In this document: positions 44,299 through 53,588 of the stretch, piece by piece | How the letters are laid out: each line of letters opens with the position of its first letter | Position numbering within the stretch: position 1 is the first letter of the stretch | Assembly: GCF_026013365.1 (NCBI RefSeq) | Contig: NZ_JAPDOE010000004.1 | Coordinates: forward strand, 124,001 to 188,000 | DNA length: 64,000 nucleotides | From: Paenibacillus sp. LS1 | Lineage (GTDB): Bacteria; Bacillota; Bacilli; Paenibacillales; Paenibacillaceae | Direction of reading: 5' to 3' | Program-made: the position numbers and the translations under genes | Notes under the pieces: model-generated | Seen by the model: the letters and a program-made list of their open reading frames with translations, nothing else | What the model was told of the DNA's origin: nothing | Database searches by the model: none

Positions 44299-45905
44299 TG
44301 CCAAAAGAAACAGATCGACTCAAATTGCCTCTTCCCTTGGGGAACGAGAATGTGACCCGGGAGAGTATTAACGGGATTTTTGAAAAGATTGATGCAGGTG
44401 TGGCGACACGTGAATCCATCCTTATACCTGCGGAATCTGATCTTAATAGCTATATTACAGAAGGGGAATATTATTGCCCAACGAATGCGACAGTAGGAAC
44501 TTTAGCTAATTCCCCAGTAGGAGTAGCTTTTCATTTGACGATAGAAAAACATGCTGGTGTGGTCCAGACTCTAACAACCTTTGAACCGAGTAACCTGCAA
44601 GTTTTTCAAAGGAACTACTATGTCGGTTGGGGGCCATGGATAAAGGTACCTACAAGGGACGATATTGAAGCGGTAAAGGAATACACCGATCAGAAAGTCG
44701 AGGAAATCGTTATTAATGATGCATCCTTAACAGATAAGGGTATCGTCCAACTGTCCAATGCAGTTGATGGCACCCGTGAAGATGTGGCTGCTACGGAGAA
44801 GGCGGTTAGGGATGCGAGGGTTGAGGCTGAGACAAACGCTAAGAGTTATGCTGAGGCTAACTTTAATAAGCCCTCTGAACTGATGTGGGGTAATGTTATC
44901 AAAAACTCATCAGGCGGGTTGGGCCTTTCAAATTGGACCGCTAAAAATGGATCCACATGGATAACCTCGTCGACAAATGCGAGGTTAAGTGGATACTTTG
45001 CTCATACACCCTCAGTTAATGCTGGCGAATACGCAATTCTTGATAGCGACACAATTGTGTCTATTGTCAGCGGAACGTATCATTTGCAAGCCTTGTTTTA
45101 TACCACTGGACAGACCACTGGCGGGATTAGAGTTGAAATTCTAAATGCAGCCGACAACTCCGAAATTGGAAGGGTTAGCGCTGATCTAAATACGGGATGG
45201 CACAGAAAAACCACCACTATTACGATTCCGAATGGTGTAAATATTGTAGTTAGGCTTGCAGCAGGTGGACCACTTGTTTCGGGAACAAAAGCTTTTAGCC
45301 GTATCAAACTTACGCCGGGGGCAAGGGATGTGCCGTACTCTAACGAAGGTGATATCAACTCGCTTTTTCAATCTGTCAGTGAGGGTAAAGGTTTGCTTGA
45401 GACAGCCATCACTGGCAAAGGCAGCACAGTCTCTAAGGCCGGAAGTGTTGCCACATTTTCTGAATTAGTCTCCGGGGTAGGTGGGATTTCCACAGGGATG
45501 AAAGTTTCAAGAATTACGGGGTTGAATGTTGTTCAGGACAGTGATAATTATATTACTTATGTCATTAATGACTTACCTTTTAAACCTATTTTAGTTGAAG
45601 TTTTGGTTACAAATTTTGTTAGGTTTAATCAGGGATCTAGTTATGATAACCAGATAGATGCGCTTATGACCGCAGACGTCATTGATGGAGTATTGAAGAC
45701 TAGGACAACATCACAGTTACAGAATTATAGTCGAGGCGATGGATACTATAACGCACTAAATTTTGCCTGGAGGACTAGCAGTACTAAATTTTCTTCTAAT
45801 AGTGTGACAATTGCCCTGAGTGCAAGTAATTACACGAATAATGGAACTACAAATTCATACACCAATAATTTCAGACTAAAACAAGTCTATATTTATGGTA
45901 TTTAG
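44298..45905 (+). CDS. module A: tail fibre / receptor-binding protein
   Basis: 535 aa; start ATG 44298 with GGAGGTG eight bases upstream, overlapping the DUF2313 stop. The N-terminus (ESINGIFEKIDAGVATRE) and a 40-residue segment KGIVQLSNAVDGTREDVAATEKAVRDAR are shared with the module B fibre and typical of fibre shafts. Residues about 210-350 look like a jelly-roll carbohydrate-binding domain; then GKGLLETAITGKGSTVSKAG, and a unique Ser/Asn/Thr-rich tip. Base composition becomes AT-rich after about 44440. No separate fibre chaperone follows. Confidence 0.8.
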   Translation: MPKETDRLKLPLPLGNENVTRESINGIFEKIDAGVATRESILIPAESDLNSYITEGEYYCPTNATVGTLANSPVGVAFHLTIEKHAGVVQTLTTFEPSNLQVFQRNYYVGWGPWIKVPTRDDIEAVKEYTDQKVEEIVINDASLTDKGIVQLSNAVDGTREDVAATEKAVRDARVEAETNAKSYAEANFNKPSELMWGNVIKNSSGGLGLSNWTAKNGSTWITSSTNARLSGYFAHTPSVNAGEYAILDSDTIVSIVSGTYHLQALFYTTGQTTGGIRVEILNAADNSEIGRVSADLNTGWHRKTTTITIPNGVNIVVRLAAGGPLVSGTKAFSRIKLTPGARDVPYSNEGDINSLFQSVSEGKGLLETAITGKGSTVSKAGSVATFSELVSGVGGISTGMKVSRITGLNVVQDSDNYITYVINDLPFKPILVEVLVTNFVRFNQGSSYDNQIDALMTADVIDGVLKTRTTSQLQNYSRGDGYYNALNFAWRTSSTKFSSNSVTIALSASNYTNNGTTNSYTNNFRLKQVYIYGI

Positions 45906-46065
45906 CTTGAAAAATATTTTAGACTTTTCACCTAATTGTTGTACTGCTTATAATTTTGTTAAGTATTTTTCGATGTGTTAATTGTATTGCTTTTTTAATA
46001 ATTGTCATAGATTAAGTTCAAGATCATGAAGACATTATAAAGAACAACCAAAGGTCAACTTTCCT

Positions 46066-46071
46066 TATAAT
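46066..46071 (+). promoter_or_regulatory. candidate -10 box for module B
   Basis: A perfect TATAAT in the AT-rich 222-base gap between modules, with no recognisable -35 17 bases upstream. It would fit an activator-dependent start for module B. Confidence 0.3.
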
Positions 46072-46127
46072 AGTTTAATGGAGCATCTGTGTAATATGGA
46101 ACGCGGTGTATGACAAGGAGGTGAACC

Positions 46128-46559
46128 ATGACCACAAACCAACTAACCAAAGCCGTCGCAAACACGCTCACACAGCATTTCCCTAACATTCCGACCTACC
46201 CAGCAACAGTAGGTGGCAACTCAACTCCTGCTGAAAAAGGCATCTCCTATCGCCTGTTATCCGCTCAACTCACCCGCGAACGAAGCGATCGCTTCGTGCA
46301 ATCTCACGCCTTTGAAATCCGCTGGCTCGAAACAGACAACATCCCCGCAACCCTGCCAGATGAGTTGTTCGAAGCACTAGAAACCATCAACGTGGAGGGC
46401 ACACCCTATCGTGCAACGGAGATGCGCTGGGAGACGGAGAACGATACTCCGCGAATGCTGGTGTACTACACCATGCGAACCACCAAAGTGTCGGAGTCCG
46501 CCGCTACCATGCAACAACTTGAACAGCGACCTACCGCGCTTAAAGCTGCTAAAGAATAA
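46128..46559 (+). CDS. module B: tail terminator-type protein (DUF6838/XkdJ-like)
   Basis: 143 aa, AAGGAGGTGAACC before the ATG. LTKAVANTLTQHFPNIPTYPATV, then SYRLLSAQLTRERSDRFVQSHAFEIRWLE and LVYYTMRTTK are the pattern of tail terminator proteins of PBSX-like phages. It caps the tail end away from the baseplate. No head genes are present for it to contact. Confidence 0.8.
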   Translation: MTTNQLTKAVANTLTQHFPNIPTYPATVGGNSTPAEKGISYRLLSAQLTRERSDRFVQSHAFEIRWLETDNIPATLPDELFEALETINVEGTPYRATEMRWETENDTPRMLVYYTMRTTKVSESAATMQQLEQRPTALKAAKE

Positions 46560-46568
46560 CTATATAAA

Positions 46569-46787
46569 TTGAACTAACATCTACACAAAAACGGAGAGGA
46601 CAGAAATAACCTGAAGAAGCGGAGCTAAAAGCTTTCTGAAAGAAAGCTACTTCGGAAGCATACACTGCGCCTTTATCCCCGGATTTTTCCCTTTAAAAAG
46701 GGAATCAAAAAAATCTGGGGATAACAGCGATCGGAAGGTTGTTCTGTCATCGGAGTGGCAAATGTAACTATTCTTTAGTTGAACTTA
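46569..46787 (+). repeat. dispersed foldable repeat, copy F (inside module B)
   Basis: Full-length copy: ATTGAACTAAC left end, AGAGGACAG / CTGTCATCGG, AGCTTTC/GAAAGCT, and a near-perfect long hairpin TTATCCCCGGATTTTTCCC / AAATCTGGGGATAA. Sits between the tail terminator and YkzM-like genes. Confidence 0.75.
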
Positions 46788-46810
46788 ACTAACCGAATGA
46801 GGGGATCAGT

Positions 46811-47047
46811 ATGAAAGGAATAGGAGGCGCATTGGCGATGTTTACGAAAAAAGAACAGGATCCTAAAAATCCGGAAGTTCAACAGAAAAACAACCCAAAA
46901 TACAGCAAAGCACAGTTCGCCGAATCCCGGCAACTTAGCCGGATCGAGAAAGATATTTTGGCAGCAGTTCTGCTGGAACAAGAAACATACACCTTACAAG
47001 AAGCACAGCAACACATCCAACAATTTATGAATGGGGAGGCACAATAA
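46811..47047 (+). CDS. module B: YqzN/YkzM-like small protein
   Basis: 78 aa from ATG 46811 (GAGGGG six bases upstream); ATG 46838, with TAGGAGG ten bases ahead, would give 69 aa and is equally plausible. YSKAQFAESRQLSRIEKDILAAVLLEQETYTLQEAQQHIQQFM parallels the module A protein. Stop overlaps the sheath ATG by one base as in module A. Confidence 0.75.
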   Translation: MKGIGGALAMFTKKEQDPKNPEVQQKNNPKYSKAQFAESRQLSRIEKDILAAVLLEQETYTLQEAQQHIQQFMNGEAQ

Positions 47048-48363
47048 TGGCTGGAGGAACATGGACAACACAAAACAAGGTACGCCCCGGCGTATATATG
47101 AATTTTGCATCGGAGGGCTCGTTGCCCGGTACGGTAGGTGAGCGGGGAACGGTGGCTTTGGCATTGCCATTGTCATGGGGAGAAGCAGGTACAATCCTGA
47201 CGGTACAAGCAGGTGAAGATGTACAAGCCAAATTGGGCTATGACTGGACAGCACCGCAATTGCTGCTGATCCGCGAGGCATTGAAACGAGCGCAGACCTT
47301 GCTTCTATATCGACTCAATGCAGGGACCAAAGCCAAGGCAAACTTGGATAAACTGACAGTCACAGCCCAACACGGTGGTGTGCGTGGTAATGACCTGGCA
47401 GTTGTAATCTCCGCGAATATCAATGACCCGGAACAATTGGATATCTCCACTTTGCTTGTGGGTAAAGAAGTCGACAAACAAACTTCATCCACCATCGAAG
47501 CTCTGGAATCCAACGCATACGTCACATTTACTGGTGAAGGTGCACTCACAGCTACAGCGTCGCTTCCACTAACAGGTGGATTGGATGGTGCTGCAACTAA
47601 CCAAGAGCATGCTGATTTCCTGACCAAGCTGGAGGTGCTGGATTTTAACACCGTCGGTCTGATCTCAGACGATGCCACACTCAAGTCAGTCTACACAGCT
47701 TACATCAAGCGTTTGCGTGATACCGAAGGCAAGAAGGTGCAACTGGTTCTGTCCGATTATCCGGCAGCAGATCATGAAGGAATCATCAGTGTCAAAAATG
47801 GTGTTGTGCTCGCAGACGGTACCGTTCTTACGCCGAAACAAACCGTAGCATGGACTGCCGGTGCAACAGCGGGAGCTAACCTGAATGAATCCCTGACATT
47901 CCGTGCATATGACGACGCTGTGGATGTTAATGGTCGATTGACACACAGCGAGACAGAAGCAGCCCTGAGTAATGGTGAGTTTGTGTTTACAGCGAGCAGC
48001 AACCGCGCAGTGGTAGAGCAGGATGTAAATACATTCCGTTCCGTAACACCGGAAAAGGCACGTCATTTTGCCAAAAACCGTGTAGTGCGTGTTCTCGATG
48101 GCATCGCTAACGATATGAAACGAATTTTCGAGTCCTATTATATCGGCAAAGTGAACAATAACGAAGATGGGCGCAGCCTGTTCCGTTCCCAATGTGTCAC
48201 CTACCTGAAGCAGCTTCAGGATATTGGGGCGATTCAAAATTTTGATTCGAAAACAGATATCACTGTTGCTCCGGGCAATGAAACTGACAGTATTCTAATC
48301 GAGATTCAGGTCCAACCTGTGGATTCCGTTGAAAAAGTATATATGAAAGTGAAGGTGGTTTAA
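47047..48363 (+). CDS. xkdK: module B: contractile tail sheath protein
   Basis: 438 aa, the usual PBSX sheath length. AGGTWTTQNKVRPGVYMNF and ALPLSWGEAGTILTV at the N-terminus; NGRLTHSETEAALSNGEFVF and RVLDGIANDMKRIFESYYIGKVNNNEDGRSLFR at the end. Same fold as the module A sheath but clearly diverged, so the two should form separate tails. Confidence 0.95.
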   Translation: MAGGTWTTQNKVRPGVYMNFASEGSLPGTVGERGTVALALPLSWGEAGTILTVQAGEDVQAKLGYDWTAPQLLLIREALKRAQTLLLYRLNAGTKAKANLDKLTVTAQHGGVRGNDLAVVISANINDPEQLDISTLLVGKEVDKQTSSTIEALESNAYVTFTGEGALTATASLPLTGGLDGAATNQEHADFLTKLEVLDFNTVGLISDDATLKSVYTAYIKRLRDTEGKKVQLVLSDYPAADHEGIISVKNGVVLADGTVLTPKQTVAWTAGATAGANLNESLTFRAYDDAVDVNGRLTHSETEAALSNGEFVFTASSNRAVVEQDVNTFRSVTPEKARHFAKNRVVRVLDGIANDMKRIFESYYIGKVNNNEDGRSLFRSQCVTYLKQLQDIGAIQNFDSKTDITVAPGNETDSILIEIQVQPVDSVEKVYMKVKVV

Positions 48364-48364
48364 G

Positions 48365-48823
48365 ATGGCATTTTTGAAAGCAAGCGACACAATCTCCGGC
48401 CAGGAAGGCCGCGCATACGCAACGATTAACGGACAGACGGAAGAAATGTTCTATGTGAAGACGCTGGAAGCAACGGTGGAGAAACAAAAAGCAGAAGTCA
48501 AAACCTTGGGTCGCCGCGGCGTACAGCACAAAGCAACCGGTTGGTCCGGTTCGGGTTCCATGACAATCTTTTATACCACTTCCCGTTTCCGCGAGCTGAT
48601 GCTCCAGTACATGCAGAATGGTGTGGACACGTACTTCGACATTGAAGTGACCAACGAAGATCCTTCCTCTACGATTGGTAAACAGACGGTGACCCTCAAA
48701 GGCGTCAACCTCGACAGTGTAATCATGGCATCCCTGGATACCGAGGCGGAGGCGTTGGAGGAAGAAGTGAGCTTTACCTTTGAAGATGTCGATATGCCTG
48801 TATCGTTTAATCTGCCGAAGTAA
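48365..48823 (+). CDS. xkdM: module B: tail tube protein
   Basis: 152 aa, starting one base after the sheath stop. AFLKASDTISGQEGRAYATINGQTEEMFYVKTLEATVEKQKAEV is the XkdM N-terminus, followed by GWSGSGSMTIFYTTSRFRELM. Directly adjacent to its sheath gene, unlike module A. Confidence 0.9.
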   Translation: MAFLKASDTISGQEGRAYATINGQTEEMFYVKTLEATVEKQKAEVKTLGRRGVQHKATGWSGSGSMTIFYTTSRFRELMLQYMQNGVDTYFDIEVTNEDPSSTIGKQTVTLKGVNLDSVIMASLDTEAEALEEEVSFTFEDVDMPVSFNLPK

Positions 48824-48994
48824 TGTAGCGTGGAAAGCATAATGATTTGAGATTCATAAAGAGTTTAACTTAGCAGAGGGTTTGTAAAAGAAACCTGTTC
48901 AACTTGCCTGTGTTACGGGCTATTTGTCATGTCAAAATTCTGCTCTTCGCCGCTTCTTGCGGCGGGGAGCCTAACTTTAGAGGAGGAACAATAC

Positions 48995-49417
48995 ATGAGT
49001 GGATTGAGTATGTTTTTTGCCCAAAATGCAGCAACAGATACAACGGAGGAGTTTATCGTATCCCCCCGATTCAAAGACGAGAAAGGCGAGCCGGTTGCCT
49101 GGAAACTGCGCAGCATGACCGAGGACGAAAACCAGGAATGCCGCAAAGCGGCTACCCGCAAAATTAAGGGCAAGAACGGTGTCTACACACCCGACATCGA
49201 TGCGAATGATTACATGGCTCGCCTGATGAGCGCAAGTGTAGTTTATCCCGATTTGAAAAACGCAGAACTTCAGCGTTCATATGGCGTGATGGGGGCGGAA
49301 TCGCTTTTGCGGAAAATGCTGTTGCCTGGGGAATTTGCTTCGCTCGGTGAACAGGTTCAGAAGCTGAACGGCTTCAATCAGGATATGAACGAACTGGTGG
49401 ATGACGTAAAAAACTAA
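48995..49417 (+). CDS. xkdN: module B: tail assembly chaperone, short form
   Basis: 140 aa, start ATG 48995 with AGAGGAGGAAC upstream. MFFAQNAATDTTEEFIVSPRFKDEKGEPVAWKLRSMTEDEN is a typical XkdN start; MLLPGEFASLGEQVQKLNGF near the end. Slippery A AAA AAC lies at 49408-49414, one codon before the stop, as in module A. Confidence 0.88.
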   Translation: MSGLSMFFAQNAATDTTEEFIVSPRFKDEKGEPVAWKLRSMTEDENQECRKAATRKIKGKNGVYTPDIDANDYMARLMSASVVYPDLKNAELQRSYGVMGAESLLRKMLLPGEFASLGEQVQKLNGFNQDMNELVDDVKN

Positions 49418-49596
49418 TTAAAGAGGGCGATTCCGAAGCCAATCTGGCTTATTACGCTCTCCACGAATTAAACATTTTGCCGCATGAGCTAATGGCCCTC
49501 TCCATGCGAGAACGAGCGGCCATCTATGCGATGATCTCCATCCGGGTGGAGGAAGAGAAGAAAGAACGGTCCAAGAGCCGCGCCCGGAAGAAATAA
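49414..49596 (+). CDS. module B: -1 frameshift extension of the tail chaperone
   Basis: The -1 frame from the slippery site reads 60 codons to TAA at 49594-49596: LIKEGDSEANLAYYALHELN, then PHELMALSMRERAAIYAMI, and a Lys/Arg/Glu-rich tail. No ribosome site of its own. Same arrangement as 38041-38202 but a different sequence. Confidence 0.82.
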   Translation, partial: LIKEGDSEANLAYYALHELNILPHELMALSMRERAAIYAMISIRVEEEKKERSKSRARKK

Positions 49597-49618
49597 AAAG
49601 GAAAGGAGGGAGAAATGA

Positions 49619-51604
49619 ATGCAGGCTATGTTTGCAAGACTGTTTTTTACTTCAACTAGAATATTAACGCAATTTCAACAATTACCTGCTGCTATAAGTG
49701 CCATGTTTAATTCTGCTCGATTGAACAGTATTGCAATGGCATCCAAACTGTTACAAGGTGTGCCAGAAGAACAGGCTAAGGTAAATGCTGCCTTTACAGA
49801 AGGTGCCCAGCGAGTGCGAGCCTGGATCAGTATGATGAAATCAGCAGGGCAAGCGGTTCTTGTTCCAGCGGCGCAGGAAGAGGATTTGAAGCATCGCTAT
49901 ATGGCTGCTACTGGTGATGATGCTCAGGGGGAGACGATCTTTAATCGCTATCGCGGGGAAGCTTTCAAGAGTGGACAGAATGTTACGGATGCTTTGAAAG
50001 GTGCGCTATCTCTCATCCCATATGCACAGAATACGGATCAGGTTGACCAACTGAGAGATATGACTAAACGGTTGAGTATGCTTTCTCCAGATGGAAAAAG
50101 TATGTCAGATGCATCCAGTGCCTTGGTCGCTGCCATGAACGGAGACAACGGTGAACTTGCCAATTCTTTTAACATTCCTGCTGAAGCTCTTAGCGGAGCG
50201 GGTCTGCAACAAACCATCGATTCATCCAATCTGGATGGGTTTATTCAAAAGTTGGATGTCATTTTGCAAAAGCAAGGCTATACTCAACAGGCTTTCGATA
50301 CCATGTTGGATTCACCGTTGCAGAAGTGGAATGCATTAGTTAATCAGTTTAATGGGGTTCTCGGCCAGATTGGACAGGCAGCTCTTGTTGCGTTGACACC
50401 TTTACTTGATCGTTTAAATGAGGCTTTTGCCAATGGTGAATTCACTGGCATTATTGAATGGCTTAGTAATGCATTTACGGTTGCGGCAAACGCGTTGACG
50501 ATGCTGGTAGACGGCATTTTATACCTTGCAGCCGTGATTCAGCAGAACTGGGATATCATTCAGCCCATCCTGATGGCATTGGCTATTGTTGTACTGGCAT
50601 TGGTCATCGCACAAGTCTATAGTCTCGTTGCTGCGTGGTTATTGTTGAATTGGCCGATTCTTTTGGCAATTGCTGCGATTGCGGCAGTTATTGGAATCCT
50701 GAATATGATGGGGATGTCAGGTACAGAGATTTTGGGAGTCATCATAGGTTCATTTATGATGCTTGGGGAAATCGTACGCGTAGTTGTGGCTACAGTCTGG
50801 AATTTGTTCGCTTCGCTGGGGGAGGCGATTTTCAACGTTTTCAGAGCTCCTATGTATGCTTTACAGAAATTATTTAAAGATACGGGGATTTTCATTCTTG
50901 ATATATTCTATAACGTCGTAACTGTAATTGAAGATGCCATGGAACGAATTAATGGTGGACTTAACAGTCTGATCAAACTTGTTAACAAAACCTTTGGTTT
51001 CAATATTGGTTTGTTTCAAGATTCTGATATCAGTTTGGGTGGCAAGGAAATAAAGGAGTGGAAGAAAGGCCTCGAATCCTGGGAGCCTACGAGTGACAAA
51101 GATGTGAAGACATTTTTCAAAATGGACGGAGAATACAATCCTAAAGCTTTTGAAGATGGTCAGAAGGTTGCGGAGGATTTACTTTCTGGTTTCTCTTCAA
51201 CCTCGAATGCGGATTCTAAGGATAAAGATTTACCAGGTAAATTTGGCAAAGACTTCACACCCGAAATACCCAAAACACCTCCCATACCATCGATGCCAAC
51301 GGCACCTACTCCCACCGTTGTTCCCAACAACAACATGAGTAACATCAACAAAATCAACAATATCGGACAGGTGGACAAGATCGGTGACGTGGACGGCACA
51401 GTGGATGTAACCAGCGAGGACTTGAAACTGATGCGTGAGCTTGCCGAGATGCAGGCGATTCAGCGATTCGTCAGTCTGACGCCAACCGTTCAGGTCACCA
51501 CGGGCGATATTAACAGTGGACATGACGTGGACAGTATCATCAGCAAAATCACCGATGGACTGAACAGTCAGATCGTCTCCAGTGCTCAGGGGGTGTATGG
51601 ATAA
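49619..51604 (+). CDS. xkdO: module B: tape measure protein
   Basis: 661 aa, GGAGGG eight bases before the ATG. The N-terminal half is helical and Gln/Ala-rich with PLQKWNALVNQFNGVLGQIGQAALVALTPLLDRL, a usual tape-measure block. Several hydrophobic segments follow (about 300-430), then a Pro/Lys spacer and an Asn-rich stretch (NNNMSNINKINNIGQVDKIGDVDG). Predicts a tail of about 100 nm. No lytic domain. Little visible similarity to module A. Confidence 0.85.
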   Translation: MQAMFARLFFTSTRILTQFQQLPAAISAMFNSARLNSIAMASKLLQGVPEEQAKVNAAFTEGAQRVRAWISMMKSAGQAVLVPAAQEEDLKHRYMAATGDDAQGETIFNRYRGEAFKSGQNVTDALKGALSLIPYAQNTDQVDQLRDMTKRLSMLSPDGKSMSDASSALVAAMNGDNGELANSFNIPAEALSGAGLQQTIDSSNLDGFIQKLDVILQKQGYTQQAFDTMLDSPLQKWNALVNQFNGVLGQIGQAALVALTPLLDRLNEAFANGEFTGIIEWLSNAFTVAANALTMLVDGILYLAAVIQQNWDIIQPILMALAIVVLALVIAQVYSLVAAWLLLNWPILLAIAAIAAVIGILNMMGMSGTEILGVIIGSFMMLGEIVRVVVATVWNLFASLGEAIFNVFRAPMYALQKLFKDTGIFILDIFYNVVTVIEDAMERINGGLNSLIKLVNKTFGFNIGLFQDSDISLGGKEIKEWKKGLESWEPTSDKDVKTFFKMDGEYNPKAFEDGQKVAEDLLSGFSSTSNADSKDKDLPGKFGKDFTPEIPKTPPIPSMPTAPTPTVVPNNNMSNINKINNIGQVDKIGDVDGTVDVTSEDLKLMRELAEMQAIQRFVSLTPTVQVTTGDINSGHDVDSIISKITDGLNSQIVSSAQGVYG

Positions 51605-52300
51605 GTGGAATATTATATTCAACTAAGCTTCAATAACCGTTCCGAATACATGTTTTTCCCGGTGACACCAGAGAGCATTGAGTTTTCGGATTCGGGAGAC
51701 GGTAGTACGTTTAACGTTAGCGCTTTGGGTGAAATTAACGTGATCAAGTCGCCGAAGTTGCGTGAAGTCAGTTTCAGCGGGATTTTTCCAGCAGACTACA
51801 GCCCGTATCATCTGAACTACGATGCAAGACATCCGGCAATTCAGAAGCAGTTTTACCGTGATCCCTATGAATATGTGAAAAAGATCATCCGTTGGATGCA
51901 GACGGGCAGACCCGTCAGGCTGTTCTTTTCCAGTGCAAGGTACACCATTAATATGGCTGTTTCCATTGAGAGCTTCGACTGGAAGGAGACAGCGGGTACG
52001 GTGGGGGATATCCAGTATGATATCAAGCTGAAGCAGTTCATTTTTTATGCCGCCAAAAAAGTAGTGCCACTCAAGGACAGCAAGGAAACGGCTGCTTCGA
52101 AAACAAAAACCAAAGCCTTCCGGCCCAATGAAAAAATTCAGCCCAAGACTGTCACACTCAAAGCCGGAGACTCCTTGTGGTCTGTAGCCAAAGCTCATTT
52201 GGGAGATGGATCTCGCTGGAAAGAGCTGCAGAAGCTGAATAGCATCAAAGATGCACAACTGAAGAAGCTGCCGATTGGACTTGTGATCAAGCTTCCGTGA
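51605..52300 (+). CDS. xkdP: module B: LysM baseplate protein
   Basis: 231 aa from a GTG directly after the tape-measure TAA. N-terminal MEYYIQLSFNNRSEYMFFPVTPESIEF.. is the XkdP baseplate domain; LysM near 180-231 (VTLKAGDSLWSVAKAHLGDGSRWKELQ). No separate ribosome site, so probably coupled by termination-reinitiation. Confidence 0.88.
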   Translation: MEYYIQLSFNNRSEYMFFPVTPESIEFSDSGDGSTFNVSALGEINVIKSPKLREVSFSGIFPADYSPYHLNYDARHPAIQKQFYRDPYEYVKKIIRWMQTGRPVRLFFSSARYTINMAVSIESFDWKETAGTVGDIQYDIKLKQFIFYAAKKVVPLKDSKETAASKTKTKAFRPNEKIQPKTVTLKAGDSLWSVAKAHLGDGSRWKELQKLNSIKDAQLKKLPIGLVIKLP

Positions 52301-52313
52301 AAGGAGAGGGAAT

Positions 52314-53324
52314 ATGCAAGAGCAGATTAGGCTGGATGATAAGCTGGCAAACATGAAGGAACGGTTATTACTGGATGACAAGCAGGGCAACATCTGGGAC
52401 ATTAGCGAAATTGCCGGTGACATTACGTACAAAACCTCCCGTATCGGCAAGCCTTCCTCTCTGGAATTCACCTTGATCAAGGGCAGTCTGTACCAGAATA
52501 AGAAATTCACCTATGAGAATGGATATGTCGTGAAATATATCAGCAACGAGGTAGGCATATTTTACGGATATATCTTCTCGGTGGATAGCGGCAAGGACGA
52601 AAGTGTCAAAATCAAAGCCTACGACCAGACTCGTTATCTAACCGCGAATCAGACGTATAAGTTCGTTAACGCAACCGCTACGGATGTGATCAAACGAATT
52701 GCTACCGACTTTCAGTTGAAGGTAGGCGAGCTGATCCAGCCGAAATATGTTATTCCTCGCATGTTATTTGATAACAAAAAGCTGATCGACATGATCTGTG
52801 AGGCGCTCGACCGAACGCTGATCTATGGCGGTAAAAACTATATCTTCTACGATGATTTCGGCAAGCTTGTGCTTCGGGATGTGGAAGAGATGCCTTATGG
52901 TTTTGTCATTGGGGATAACAGTCTGCTCACGGATTACAGTTATACAAGGTCGATTGACGACCAGACGTATAACAAGATCAAGCTGTATCGGGATAACAAA
53001 GATACGGGAAAAAGAGAAACGTTTGTTCATCAGGATTCAGGCAGCATCCGTCAATGGGGGCTGCTTTTTTTGTACCAAAAAGCGGATGACGGCCTGAATG
53101 AAGGTCAGATTGATGCCATGCTGAAGACCCTGATGACCCTCCGTAACCGCGAGACGCAGACGTTGAAAGTGGATGCGCTTGGTGATTTCAAGGTGAGAGC
53201 AGGCAGTTTTGTCAACATCCAAATCGATGAACTCAAGATCAATCAATATTTTCTGGTAGACGAATGTACGCATAAGGTACAAGGCGGCGTGCACACGATG
53301 TCACTGGATTTGAAGGTGGTGTGA
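52314..53324 (+). CDS. xkdQ: module B: baseplate hub protein
   Basis: 336 aa, AAAGGAGAGGG ahead of the ATG. ISEIAGDITYKTSRIGKPSSLEFTLIKGSL, then IKAYDQTRYLTANQTYKF and LVDECTHKVQGGVHTMSLDLKVV identify the XkdQ/gp27-like family. Confidence 0.88.
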   Translation: MQEQIRLDDKLANMKERLLLDDKQGNIWDISEIAGDITYKTSRIGKPSSLEFTLIKGSLYQNKKFTYENGYVVKYISNEVGIFYGYIFSVDSGKDESVKIKAYDQTRYLTANQTYKFVNATATDVIKRIATDFQLKVGELIQPKYVIPRMLFDNKKLIDMICEALDRTLIYGGKNYIFYDDFGKLVLRDVEEMPYGFVIGDNSLLTDYSYTRSIDDQTYNKIKLYRDNKDTGKRETFVHQDSGSIRQWGLLFLYQKADDGLNEGQIDAMLKTLMTLRNRETQTLKVDALGDFKVRAGSFVNIQIDELKINQYFLVDECTHKVQGGVHTMSLDLKVV

Positions 53325-53330
53325 CGATAA

Positions 53331-53588
53331 ATGATGCTGGACGTGATTAAAAAGGCGGCGGTGGCCGCTGTAGATGCCAAGTCTCCCGTTCAGGTAATGT
53401 ACGGAAGCGTGACAAACACTCAGCCGCTGGAGATAACCGTTGAACAACGGTTAGCGTTGGCTGAGCCTTTTCTGGTACTGCCAGAATCCGTAGTGAACAA
53501 AGCTTGGACCGTGGGTGACCATGTTTTGTTATTACGTGTTCAAGGCGGGGACAGCTTTGTCGTGCTGGATCGGCTGGTGAATCCATGA
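53331..53588 (+). CDS. xkdR: module B: DUF2577 protein (XkdR-like)
   Basis: 85 aa, MLDVIKKAAVAAVDAKSPVQVMYGSV, then WTVGDHVLLLRVQGGDSFVVLDRL. Compact form of the family and shorter than the module A copy. Stop overlaps the following start (ATGA). Confidence 0.82.
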   Translation: MMLDVIKKAAVAAVDAKSPVQVMYGSVTNTQPLEITVEQRLALAEPFLVLPESVVNKAWTVGDHVLLLRVQGGDSFVVLDRLVNP

